Origin: Bacteroidales bacterium KHT7
GTDB lineage: Bacteria > Bacteroidota > Bacteroidia > Bacteroidales > Bacteroidaceae
DNA: 64,000 bases
Assembly: GCA_900102385.1 (NCBI GenBank)
Contig: FNBQ01000005.1
Coordinates: 99,322-163,321, forward strand
Direction of reading: 5' to 3'
The notes under the pieces are model-generated. The model was not told where the DNA came from. It was given only the letters and a program-made list of their open reading frames with translations, and did no database searches. Both the position numbers and the translations under genes were made by a program. Every line of letters starts with the position of its first letter. Position 1 is the stretch's first letter. Shown in pieces: positions 45,241 through 53,453 of the stretch.

Positions 45241-46562
45241 TCCACTACCCAAGTATCCTTGAATCCACCGCCTTGCGATGAGTTCACCACGAACGAGTCT
45301 GGATTGCGCGAGAAGCGTGTCAGACCGCTGCGCCATACTTTTGTCTCCTTTCCGCTTATTACGAAGGCGCGCAAGTCGGCTTTGCGCTCAACGAAGCCGT
45401 CGCCCTCCAGAATCTCCAAATCCTTGAAGTCGATTACCTCTTGTGCAATCCATCGGCGCGGCTGCTCTATGATGAGCGACTTCAGTTTCTCAAGCTCATC
45501 ATCTTGCAAATCCTTGCCAAAAACCACTCCGTAGCCGCCGGCTTCGCTCACATCCTTGACTACAAGCCTCCGTATGTTTTTCAGGACAAAATCATAGTCA
45601 TCTTTGAAATAAGGCAGATAGGTTGGGGCATTCTGTAGAATAGGCTTTTCGTCCAAGTAATATTCAACCATCTTCGGCACGAAGTAGTAGATGCCCTTGT
45701 CGTCGGCCACGCCGTTGCCGATGGCATTTACGAGAGCCACGTTGCCAGCCTTGTAAGCCTGCATCACGTTTGGGATGCCAAGGAGCGACGAAGCCTCGAA
45801 TATCATCGGGTCCATATATTCGTCGCTTACACGGCGGTATATGCAGCCCACTCGGGTACGCTCTTTGTTTATGCCTGTGTAGTACACCATGTTATCCTCA
45901 GCAAAAAGCTCGCCGGGGTAGACCAGCGTTGCACCAGTCTTCTCAGCCAGATACGAGTGCTCGAAGTAGGCTGAGTTGTAGCGACCCGGGGTGAGGATTA
46001 CCGAGATGCCGCGGTTGTCGTTCATTTCGTCCATCATGTCGCGCAGAAGGTCGGCATAGTCGCGGTTGTCGGCAACGGCAAGGGCTGTGAAGGTCGATGG
46101 TGCTACGCGGCGAGTAATCTTGCGCGCAATCATAGGGTAGCTTGCGCCGCTCGGAATGCGCAGATTATCTTCAAGAACGTACCATTGTCCGTCCTTGCCT
46201 TCAACGAGGTCGATGCCAGCGATGTGGGCATATACGCCGCCCGTCGGACTGATCCCTTCGCACTCAGGCAGATAGCCTTTCGATGAATATACGAATTCCT
46301 CGGGCACGATACCGTCTTTTATTATTTTCTTCTCGTGATAGATGTCCCACAGAAAACGGTTCAGCGCCATTACTCTCTGTCTTAGTCCTTGCTCCAGATA
46401 AGTCCAGTCGTCTTTCGCGATGATGCGTGGCACGGGGTCGAATGGAAACAGTTGCTCGTTGAATACACCGTTCTTGTACACTCCGAAACGTACGCCATAC
46501 CGTTCCATCCATTTGTTTACGGTGTCGCGACTTTCAGTCAGTTCTTTTATCTTTATGCTCAT
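45234..46562 (-). CDS. Circularly permuted ATP-grasp ligase (DUF404/DUF407)
   Basis: A 442-residue protein of the circularly permuted type 2 ATP-grasp family. Recognisable parts are FPFDPVPRIIAKDDWTYLEQGLRQR near the start, YVLEDNLRIPSGASYPMIARK, GIYYFVPKMVEYYLDEKPIL and the C-terminal RKADLRAFVISG. Such enzymes are inferred to form an amide or peptide bond with ATP; the products are unknown. It is the first gene of an operon with alpha-E, transglutaminase-like and two AstE-like genes. The set suggests synthesis, transfer and trimming of a peptide or amino-acid tag in the cytosol. Confidence 0.9.
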   Translation of the reverse strand: MSIKIKELTESRDTVNKWMERYGVRFGVYKNGVFNEQLFPFDPVPRIIAKDDWTYLEQGLRQRVMALNRFLWDIYHEKKIIKDGIVPEEFVYSSKGYLPECEGISPTGGVYAHIAGIDLVEGKDGQWYVLEDNLRIPSGASYPMIARKITRRVAPSTFTALAVADNRDYADLLRDMMDEMNDNRGISVILTPGRYNSAYFEHSYLAEKTGATLVYPGELFAEDNMVYYTGINKERTRVGCIYRRVSDEYMDPMIFEASSLLGIPNVMQAYKAGNVALVNAIGNGVADDKGIYYFVPKMVEYYLDEKPILQNAPTYLPYFKDDYDFVLKNIRRLVVKDVSEAGGYGVVFGKDLQDDELEKLKSLIIEQPRRWIAQEVIDFKDLEILEGDGFVERKADLRAFVISGKETKVWRSGLTRFSRNPDSFVVNSSQGGGFKDTWVVEN

Positions 46563-46918
46563 AGTTTTGTCTTTTTTTAGTTGTTGTGATTTGTGTTTAT
46601 CTGTCTCTCTCTGTAAAGTTATGGTGTTGTTAATCGTGTTGGTGAAAATGCGAAAAATTTACTCTCTGCGGTATGCAGAGAAACGGATAACCTATTGTTG
46701 GTTGGATATCAAACTTGTTATGTAATTTGTCTTGTAAAATAGCATAATGAATAGTTTGTGTTGTGTTTATGTTGCAAAGATAAATTAATTTTTGGAAATA
46801 TGAAACAAAATGTAAATAAAATATATTATTGGTGTTTCTTTTTGATGCAAATCAAAGCGCAAGGTGACCAAAATGCTATATTTATAGGTAGAATCCTTTT
46901 ATAAATGTAAAAAAAAGA
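46563..46918. other. Intergenic region, ATP-grasp operon leader
   Basis: About 350 AT-rich nt. It contains the minus-strand promoter described at 46775-46805, a roughly 200-nt leader for the ATP-grasp operon and nothing else that I can support. Confidence 0.5.
46775..46805 (-). promoter_or_regulatory. Promoter of the ATP-grasp operon
   Basis: Minus-strand TATCTTTG (46782 to 46775) fits the -7 consensus; TTTC lies 19 nt upstream as a weak -33. Confidence 0.6.
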
Positions 46919-46957
46919 AAATCGCCTGCGCTATTCTTTCGAATATGCAGGCGATTT
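46919..46957 (-). terminator. Terminator of the GGGtGRT/NifU-like operon
   Basis: An 11-bp stem (AAATCGCCTGC with GCAGGCGATTT) continues inside with TATTC/GAATA; on the minus strand it is followed by T-rich sequence. It lies 28 nt beyond the stop codon. Confidence 0.8.
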
Positions 46958-46984
46958 AAAATTTATTTGTATGAAGTTATCTAA

Positions 46985-48004
46985 TTACTTCTTGTTGAGA
47001 GCCAAGTCAACATTTACGGCACATGCTACAGAGCAACCAACCATTGGGTTGTTACCGATGCCAAGGAAGCCCATCATCTCAACGTGTGCTGGAACTGATG
47101 AAGAACCTGCAAACTGAGCGTCAGAGTGCATACGACCAAGAGTATCAGTCATACCGTAAGAAGCAGGACCTGCTGCCATATTATCTGGGTGAAGTGTACG
47201 ACCTGTACCACCACCTGAAGCAACTGAGAAGTATGCCTTACCAGCGCGGATACGCTCCTTCTTGTATGTGCCAGCTACTGGGTGCTGGAAACGAGTTGGG
47301 TTAGTAGAGTTACCTGTGATAGATACATCTACGTCCTCGTGCCAAAGAATAGCAACACCCTCGCGAACGTCGTCAGCACCGTAGCAGTTAACAGCGGCAC
47401 GTGGACCGTTTGAGTAAGCCTTCTTCTCAACAATCTTAAGTTCGCCAGTGAAGTAGTCGAACTGAGTCTTAACGTATGTGAAACCGTTGATACGAGAGAT
47501 GATCATAGCTGCGTCCTTGCCAAGACCATTAAGGATACAACGAAGTGGCTTGTCTGCTGGTCTTGACTTGTTAGCCATCTGTGCAATCTTGATAGCACCC
47601 TCAGCAGCAGCGAATGACTCGTGACCTGCAAGGAATGCGAAGCACTTAGTCTCTGGCTCAAGAAGACGAGCAGCAAGTTCGCCGTGGCCGATACCTACCT
47701 TACGGTCGTCAGCTACAGAGCCAGGAATACAGAATGACTGAAGACCCTCACCGATGTAGTTTGCAGCCTCAACAGCATTCTTAGCCTTCTCCTTAAGAGC
47801 GATAGCAGTACCTACAACGTAAGCCCACTTAGCGTTCTCGAAACAGATCATCTGAGTCTCCTCACATGTCAAGTATGGGTCAAGGCCTGCAGCGTCGCAG
47901 ATCTGGTTAGCCTCCTCGATAGAAGCGATGCCATGCTTATTCAAACAAGCAAGAATCTGCTTGATACGACGATCCTGTGATTCAAATTTTACTTCTCTAA
48001 TCAT
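46985..48004 (-). CDS. GGGtGRT protein
   Basis: A 339-residue protein with the signature GGGTGRTLHPDNMAAGPASYG that gives this family its name, followed by conserved GIGNNPMVGCSVACAVN with two Cys. No signal peptide. Codon choice is very uniform, as in highly expressed genes. In many anaerobes the gene is paired with a NifU-like scaffold gene, as here (17-nt gap), which suggests a role in iron-sulfur or sulfur metabolism. The reaction is not established. Confidence 0.9.
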   Translation of the reverse strand: MIREVKFESQDRRIKQILACLNKHGIASIEEANQICDAAGLDPYLTCEETQMICFENAKWAYVVGTAIALKEKAKNAVEAANYIGEGLQSFCIPGSVADDRKVGIGHGELAARLLEPETKCFAFLAGHESFAAAEGAIKIAQMANKSRPADKPLRCILNGLGKDAAMIISRINGFTYVKTQFDYFTGELKIVEKKAYSNGPRAAVNCYGADDVREGVAILWHEDVDVSITGNSTNPTRFQHPVAGTYKKERIRAGKAYFSVASGGGTGRTLHPDNMAAGPASYGMTDTLGRMHSDAQFAGSSSVPAHVEMMGFLGIGNNPMVGCSVACAVNVDLALNKK

Positions 48005-48021
48005 ATTATGGGTCCTCCTTA

Positions 48022-48723
48022 TTATTCTTTACGTGGGTCAATAGATTTAACAACACCGTCCTCAGCCTTTGTACGGCCGTAAGTACCAGTAACACTCTTC
48101 AAAGCCTCGTCAGCTGGAACGCCCTTCTTGATAGCATCCATGAACTTGCCCATGTGAACGAACTCATAACCGCAAACCTGATCGTCGGCATCAAGGAACA
48201 TCTTAGTGATGTAACCCTCAGTAAGCTGAAGGTAACGAGTACCCTTAACCTTTGTACCGTAAAGTGTACCAGTCTGTGAGATAAGACCCTTACCAAGGTC
48301 CTCAAGACCAGCACCGATCATCAAACCGCCCTCAGAGAAAGCAGACTGTGTGCGTCCGTAAACGATCTGAAGGAACAACTCGCGCATTGCTGTGTTGATA
48401 GCATCGCAAACGAGGTCTGTGTTAAGAGCCTCAAGGATAGTCTTGCCCGGAAGAATCTCTGATGCCATAGCAGCAGAGTGAGTCATACCTGAACAACCGA
48501 TAGTCTCAACGAGACACTCCTCGATAACACCCTCTTTTACGTTAAGTGTAAGCTTACAAGCACCCTGCTGAGGAGCACACCAACCCACACCGTGAGTAAG
48601 ACCGCTGATGTCCTTTATTTCTTTTGCCTGAATCCACTTTCCTTCTTCTGGAATTGGAGCTGGTCCGTGATTAGGACCTTTGGCTACGCAGCACATTTCC
48701 TGCACTTCTTTTGAATAAACCAT
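48022..48723 (-). CDS. NifU-like iron-sulfur cluster scaffold protein
   Basis: A 233-residue protein related to the NifU/IscU N-terminal scaffold. Conserved cysteines lie in GVGWCAPQQGACKLTL, ETIGCSGMTHSAAMASEIL and TDLVCDAINTAMRELF, in the spacing used for cluster binding. It is longer than IscU, with a C-terminal extension (YLQLTEGYITKMFLDADDQVCGYEF onward). It is the first gene of the operon with the GGGtGRT gene. It likely holds or delivers Fe-S clusters to that partner. Confidence 0.85.
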   Translation of the reverse strand: MVYSKEVQEMCCVAKGPNHGPAPIPEEGKWIQAKEIKDISGLTHGVGWCAPQQGACKLTLNVKEGVIEECLVETIGCSGMTHSAAMASEILPGKTILEALNTDLVCDAINTAMRELFLQIVYGRTQSAFSEGGLMIGAGLEDLGKGLISQTGTLYGTKVKGTRYLQLTEGYITKMFLDADDQVCGYEFVHMGKFMDAIKKGVPADEALKSVTGTYGRTKAEDGVVKSIDPRKE

Positions 48724-48830
48724 GTCTTATTTTATTTTATTAGTATAAAATTGTTATTCCGGCTATAAGTGATAGTTATGTTTAAACTCTTGTTTATAGC
48801 GTTTATAGTCTTTATTACATTAAGTTGTCG

Positions 48831-48861
48831 CAAATGTAACTAAACATTTTTAATATGCAAG
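48831..48861 (-). promoter_or_regulatory. Promoter of the NifU-like/GGGtGRT operon
   Basis: Minus-strand TACATTTG (48838 to 48831) with CTTG 19 nt upstream (48861 to 48858). The leader is about 100 nt. Confidence 0.7.
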
Positions 48862-48963
48862 TAAAAAAACTGTACTTTTTCGGGAAGTTTTCGGTCTGCC
48901 GACTTCATTTTTGTCATCGCAACGGTGTATTGTACGGCAAAATGTAAAGTATAGGTTACAAAG

Positions 48964-48995
48964 CATCCGCACAAGATTGTGGTCTTGTACGGATG
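48964..48995 (-). terminator. Orphan hairpin, possible terminator of a small unit
   Basis: A 13-bp stem with one mismatch (CATCCGCACAAGA with TCTTGTACGGATG) and a 6-nt loop; on the minus strand it is followed by CTTTGT. It lies between the small minus-strand frame at 49061-49249 and the promoter of the NifU-like gene. Confidence 0.4.
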
Positions 48996-49060
48996 TTGGC
49001 TTGCAGTCGCGTCGTCACGTCGTGGCTACATGCTTGTCGTGAAAATTTTGTGTTGTAATG

Positions 49061-49249
49061 CTAAGAAAGTTTAATACTTTGTAAAACTGTATTGTTGTCG
49101 TATTTTCTGTTTATCTTTCTTGCATAGGCTTGCGAAATAATCTTTATCTTTACACTCTGGGCTGAAATTGATGTGTCAACGCTTGATTTTGCCAGTCGTT
49201 GTGCTTCGCTTTCTGACCGTAATGTGTTCTGAATTTGTAATTTCCGCAA
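49061..49249 (-). CDS. Possible small basic protein, 62 aa
   Basis: A 62-residue frame, basic and helical in appearance (SEAQRLAKSSVDTSISAQSVK, then AYARKINRKYD). It is supported mainly by context: a full Bacteroidota promoter starts about 36 nt upstream on the same strand and a hairpin follows about 65 nt downstream. No family is recognised and the unit could equally be a non-coding RNA. Low confidence. Confidence 0.3.
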   Translation of the reverse strand: MRKLQIQNTLRSESEAQRLAKSSVDTSISAQSVKIKIISQAYARKINRKYDNNTVLQSIKLS

Positions 49250-49292
49250 TTGGGTGCCATTGTTATGAATCTTTAATATATCGTTTACGATG

Positions 49293-49323
49293 CAAATATA
49301 CGCAAATAAATTTATATCGCAAG
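49293..49323 (-). promoter_or_regulatory. Minus-strand promoter without a known gene
   Basis: A perfect TATATTTG (49300 to 49293) has CTTG 19 nt upstream (49323 to 49320). The only open frame behind it is the 62-aa one. Confidence 0.6.
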
Positions 49324-49513
49324 CGATTTAATAACTTTTTTACGCTTAATTCGCATTTTTTATGATTTAGGACATGTTTTTCGGTAGGGTAGAATGAAAA
49401 ACGGGGTCTTGAAAAGCGTGATGCTTCGATTTACTCTGGTTTGCTTTGTGGCAATCGTTCAAGTTACTACATCCAACTTTCAACAGACATTGGCAATTAT
49501 TATCGGCTTGCTT

Positions 49514-49634
49514 TACCGAACCTTCCCCGAACTATGAACGTAGCTTGAACGTACCTTGTGGCTTACTTGAACGAACCTTGAACGTAGCTTGAACGTACCT
49601 TGCCCGTAGCTACCCCGTATCTACTCCCTTGCTT
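49514..49634. repeat. Degenerate 11-bp tandem array, 11 units
   Basis: Eleven units of 11 nt can be cut without gaps, for example TACCGAACCTT, GAACGTAGCTT, GAACGTACCTT, GTGGCTTACTT, GAACGAACCTT and CCCCGTATCTA. The core TACCTT is the complement of AAGGTA in the array at 3507-3594. It lies in the 1.3-kb gene-poor stretch 48724-50027, which otherwise holds only promoters and the small unit described. Confidence 0.85.
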
Positions 49635-49876
49635 GAAAGTTGGTTTTTCGACTTTTTCTGCATATCGATTCGTCGCTTTGCATATTGTTCCAGAATTGCC
49701 TTCGCCGCCCTCGTGTAAATAATTCGGGATTCCTTCGGGATGCGTTCGAGATTCCTTTGGATTTTGTCCTGTTTTTTTCAGATATTATAAAAATGCGGAA
49801 AAATATGTTTTAGGACACCGTTTTTGTACCGTTATATAAAATAATGAAAATATGACGAAAAATATTTAAGAAAGAA

Positions 49877-49908
49877 TTTGCTGATTTTGACATATAGTCT
49901 TATTTTTG
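49877..49908 (+). promoter_or_regulatory. Promoter of the pectin methylesterase gene
   Basis: TTTG at 49877-49880, a 20-nt spacer and TATTTTTG at 49901-49908, a full consensus match. The leader is about 110 nt. Confidence 0.85.
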
Positions 49909-50027
49909 TGACCGATGATTTACATTTGCTGATTCTGTGTTCGTAAACAAACAACCGTTTTATATTAATTACACTAATTTATACGATAGCAAACTCAATT
50001 TTAATAACTTTAATATCACTAAAAAGA

Positions 50028-52880
50028 ATGAAACAAAAATTACATTTCTTTTTGGCGTTTCTCCTTGCTTTTATGGGAGTAACGCAAAGTTCGGCAGAAG
50101 ATGCGGACTATGTTTACAAAGAAAAGCTGCTTTACAAAACCAATTTTCAGGATTGGGAGGATGTAAAAGCTGACAAAACTAAGGCTGTTGCCGTTACCAA
50201 GCAGATGAAGAACGGCGAGACTCTTACTTTCTATCTGTACAATACCGCTGTAGATAATGATGGTATTGACACAGGTAAGTTTACGGCAGAAGGTGTGACT
50301 GCCGGATATCTTCAGACACAGAAAGATCCAGATAAGGAATGTCCGCCTTACATCGAGACATCTGCAATCTCCGACCTTACAAAGTTCGAGATTTATCAGG
50401 CTGCAACAGGCGGCACACGAGGCATTACCGTAAGCGTTAAGGGTGATGGCGATGCCGACTGGGTTGAGCTTCACAATAAGAGCATTGTGTCGGCTAAGGG
50501 CGAACTTTTGTCATTTACAGTTAACCGCAAGAACTGTAAGATTAAGATTGGTTCATTCGTTCATGACCAGAATGCTTATGTGTTGTCTATGAACATCTAC
50601 GGAAACGTGCTTGTTCCAGCTCGTAAGTTCGTTGATTTCAAACTCGATTTGACTCCTGATCCTTATACTGTAACCGTTCCTTCTGACGGCATTCTGCCTG
50701 CTGGCGTTGTTGTAAACGGTGGTGAATGGCACGACAAAGATCACGGATATAGTGAGTTCAGCGTATCTGTTCCTGTAGACGGTCCGGTTGAGGTTTTTGT
50801 TGGAGGTTGCAAACATTCAAATAAATCGGCAACTGTTTCTATTGACGGTAATGTAGTTGCTACATTAGACACCAAGTCTATTGGCTGTACCGGCTTTGCA
50901 AAATATACATATAATAAGGAAGAGCCTGCAACACTCACAATCTATTGCGGTCAGTATTGCCCATCGCTCGAGGTTAAGGCTTGCGACTATATTGAGGAGT
51001 GTACCGTTACATACTACGATACCGACAACACGACTGTTCTTGGTACTGAGACTGTTGAGGGAAGCTCTAAGCTTGCGTTCAAGTATAGCGAGAAAGACGT
51101 GACCGTTCCTGAGGGACAGAAGTTCCGTGGATGGTTTAACGGCAAACTCTCAACATCAACCAAGGTTGCCGAGGGGCTTGAGATTACCGAGGACATCAAG
51201 TTGTATGCAAGGGCTACAGATATCGAGAATGTAACAGATGTTTCTCATTTCATTTATGACCTTACAAAGCCTTACTTCTATATCGAAAATCACGAGGCAA
51301 TTGAGGCTGTTAATGCTTCATATTACAACGAACACGGATGGGTGGTTGCCCAAGGCGGCTCGTTCAAGGTGAAAGTGGGCGGCAAGGCATATATTACAAT
51401 AAAGAATTGCCAGTTCTCTAAGGCGGGCGAGGGCATTGTAACAGATGAGGCTGGCAAGGAGATTGCCCGCTTTAATGCCGTTGCTGCAAGCGATGGTGCA
51501 GCAACATCTATCAAGTATGATGGCGAGGCTACAACTCTTACAATAACATATCCTAACGGAGCTTATGTTCATGGCATCGAAGTGGCTTGCGTTCGCGAAT
51601 TCGTAGAGTTTGATGAAACTCTTGGCTACTACAAGATTCCGGCAAACGATGTTAACAGTTTCTTGCTTGCTCTTGCTGATGCAAACTCAAAGGGCGATGT
51701 TAAGATATTCCTTCCAAACGGAACATACGATTTGGGCGAGATTACTCTTACTTCAGTCTCTGGCAAGAACATCTCTATCATTGGCGAGAGCATGGAGGGT
51801 ACTATCATCAAGAACGCTCCGCTTGTAGAGAACGAGGGTATCGGTACTACTGCAACTCTGCTGAATAATTCAAGCAACCTCTATCTTCAGGATTTGACAT
51901 TGCAGAATGCACTCGACTATTATAAGGCTGGTGCTGCCGGTCGTGCTGTCTGCTTGCATGAAAAGGGTTCTAACACAATCTGCAAGAATGTAAGACTGCT
52001 TTCTCATCAGGATACATATTATAGCAATAAGGCTTCTAAGTTCTATTTTGAGGATTCTGAAATCCACGGAACAGTAGACTATATGTGTGGCGACGGTGAT
52101 GTTATCTACAACCGTTGTAAGCTGGTTAACGAGTCTCGTGCTGCAAATAAGGAAGATGGTCAATGTACAGTTTGTGCTCCAAATCATTCAGCAGAGTGCA
52201 AGTGGGGCTATGTTTATCTTGACTGTACAATCGATACAAAGAGCAAGACATTCGATTTTGGCCGTTCATGGGGCGGTGAGTCAAAGGCTGTATTCATTCG
52301 CACAACATTGCTTCAGCCAGAGAAGCTTGTCTCTTCACGCTTTACTGCTGCTGGTATGAATGTTGCTGCTTACGGCTTCTATGAGTACGGCACAATGAAT
52401 GCAAGCGGCGAGAATATCACTCCTGCTTCTAACGTGATTAACTTTACTCATTCTACTGGCAACAAGCAGTATGAGACAATCCTTACAGACAGCAAGGCTG
52501 CCGAGTTTACAATCGCTAACATCTTTGGCGAGTGGGCTCCTGAGAGCGTTGCTGCACAGAAGGAAATTTCTGACGAGGTTGTTGCTGAAGGCAACTACGA
52601 GACTGTATCTGACTGCTATCTCGCTACTGTCGACGGCGCAACAAGCATCGTAGCCGCTTCTGCTGTAAAGGCTCTTATCGAGGGCAAGGGCAACGTTACT
52701 TTGCGTGCTGCAAACGGTCGCGGAGGTTTCGGTCCTGCTAAGGTTGTGGCAAGCACAACTGGTGTTAAGGCTGTGTCTGCCGAGAATGGCGACAATGTTG
52801 TTTACGACCTTCTTGGCCGTAAGGTGAAGAATGCTACAAAGGGCATCTTCATTATCAACGGCGTAAAGGTTATCAAGTAA
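50028..52880 (+). CDS. Secreted CE8 pectin methylesterase with beta-sandwich modules
   Basis: A 950-residue secreted protein (signal MKQKLHFFLAFLLAFMGVTQSSA). Residues about 30-520 are several beta-sandwich-like modules without firm family. Residues about 525-790 form a right-handed beta-helix of the pectinesterase family: Q661-D662 in HQDTYY, the nucleophile D684 in HGTVDYMCGDG and FGRSWGG at about 744-750. The end (VVYDLLGRKVKNATKGIFIINGVKVIK, about 27 residues, in part) matches the tail of the GH5 enzyme and may be a sorting tail. It de-esterifies methylated pectin outside the inner membrane. Single gene with strong promoter and terminator; no pectate lyase is nearby. Confidence 0.88.
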   Translation: MKQKLHFFLAFLLAFMGVTQSSAEDADYVYKEKLLYKTNFQDWEDVKADKTKAVAVTKQMKNGETLTFYLYNTAVDNDGIDTGKFTAEGVTAGYLQTQKDPDKECPPYIETSAISDLTKFEIYQAATGGTRGITVSVKGDGDADWVELHNKSIVSAKGELLSFTVNRKNCKIKIGSFVHDQNAYVLSMNIYGNVLVPARKFVDFKLDLTPDPYTVTVPSDGILPAGVVVNGGEWHDKDHGYSEFSVSVPVDGPVEVFVGGCKHSNKSATVSIDGNVVATLDTKSIGCTGFAKYTYNKEEPATLTIYCGQYCPSLEVKACDYIEECTVTYYDTDNTTVLGTETVEGSSKLAFKYSEKDVTVPEGQKFRGWFNGKLSTSTKVAEGLEITEDIKLYARATDIENVTDVSHFIYDLTKPYFYIENHEAIEAVNASYYNEHGWVVAQGGSFKVKVGGKAYITIKNCQFSKAGEGIVTDEAGKEIARFNAVAASDGAATSIKYDGEATTLTITYPNGAYVHGIEVACVREFVEFDETLGYYKIPANDVNSFLLALADANSKGDVKIFLPNGTYDLGEITLTSVSGKNISIIGESMEGTIIKNAPLVENEGIGTTATLLNNSSNLYLQDLTLQNALDYYKAGAAGRAVCLHEKGSNTICKNVRLLSHQDTYYSNKASKFYFEDSEIHGTVDYMCGDGDVIYNRCKLVNESRAANKEDGQCTVCAPNHSAECKWGYVYLDCTIDTKSKTFDFGRSWGGESKAVFIRTTLLQPEKLVSSRFTAAGMNVAAYGFYEYGTMNASGENITPASNVINFTHSTGNKQYETILTDSKAAEFTIANIFGEWAPESVAAQKEISDEVVAEGNYETVSDCYLATVDGATSIVAASAVKALIEGKGNVTLRAANGRGGFGPAKVVASTTGVKAVSAENGDNVVYDLLGRKVKNATKGIFIINGVKVIK

Positions 52881-52926
52881 CAAAGATAGGTATTACCGAC
52901 GGCTCTTTCCGTTGGTGAACAAGTTT

Positions 52927-52975
52927 AATCCCTGCAAGGCATCAGGTTCGAAAAACTGATGTCCTTGCGGGGATT
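52927..52975 (+). terminator. Terminator of the pectin methylesterase gene
   Basis: A long interrupted stem (AATCCCTGCAAGG...CATCAG with CTGATG...CCTTGCGGGGATT) with a 10-nt loop, followed by TTTTCG. Confidence 0.85.
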
Positions 52976-53453
52976 TTTCGTTTTACAAAATCTTTTCTGT
53001 ATATTCTTGCGTTTGTTACATTTCGTGTTACCATAAAGCCGTTTGGCTATTTTTCATATAGTATTTTTTGCTGAAGTGAGTTTGGATTATTGTGAAAAAC
53101 AAGTCGGTACGGCGTGAATTGATTTCAATATTCGCTGTGCGGTAAAGATACTTTTTTAACATTTACATGAACTTTCTTTGGATAAATATGAATATGAGGC
53201 AGGTTGGAGTTCTCGATGTAACAGATGCTGTAACAAAAGCGGCATGTGTGCTTATTGTGTATTTTAAGAAAAATATCTGTATCCTGTACATGAAGTTTAT
53301 TTATTTGTGTATTTTTGAGTATTTCATGTTGTTTATCTTACAATAAGGGTACGCCGGATATAATTTTTTCGTAAAATGACGCATTTTTCATAAAAAAGTT
53401 TGTGAATTTGGAAAAATACTGCGTAATTTACGGTGTCATTTGTCACATTTATT
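52976..53453 (+). other. Intergenic region before the hybrid two-component gene
   Basis: About 480 AT-rich nt. A weak promoter candidate (TTTG at 53399-53402, 21-nt spacer, TAATTTAC at 53424-53431) lies just before the start codon. A 59-codon frame at 53167-53346 is hydrophobic and unconvincing. Confidence 0.45.

Noticed and set aside
53167..53346. 59-codon plus-strand frame before the HTCS gene
   Set aside because: It is AT-driven and hydrophobic at the end, without a promoter in the expected place or any recognised family. It is probably chance.
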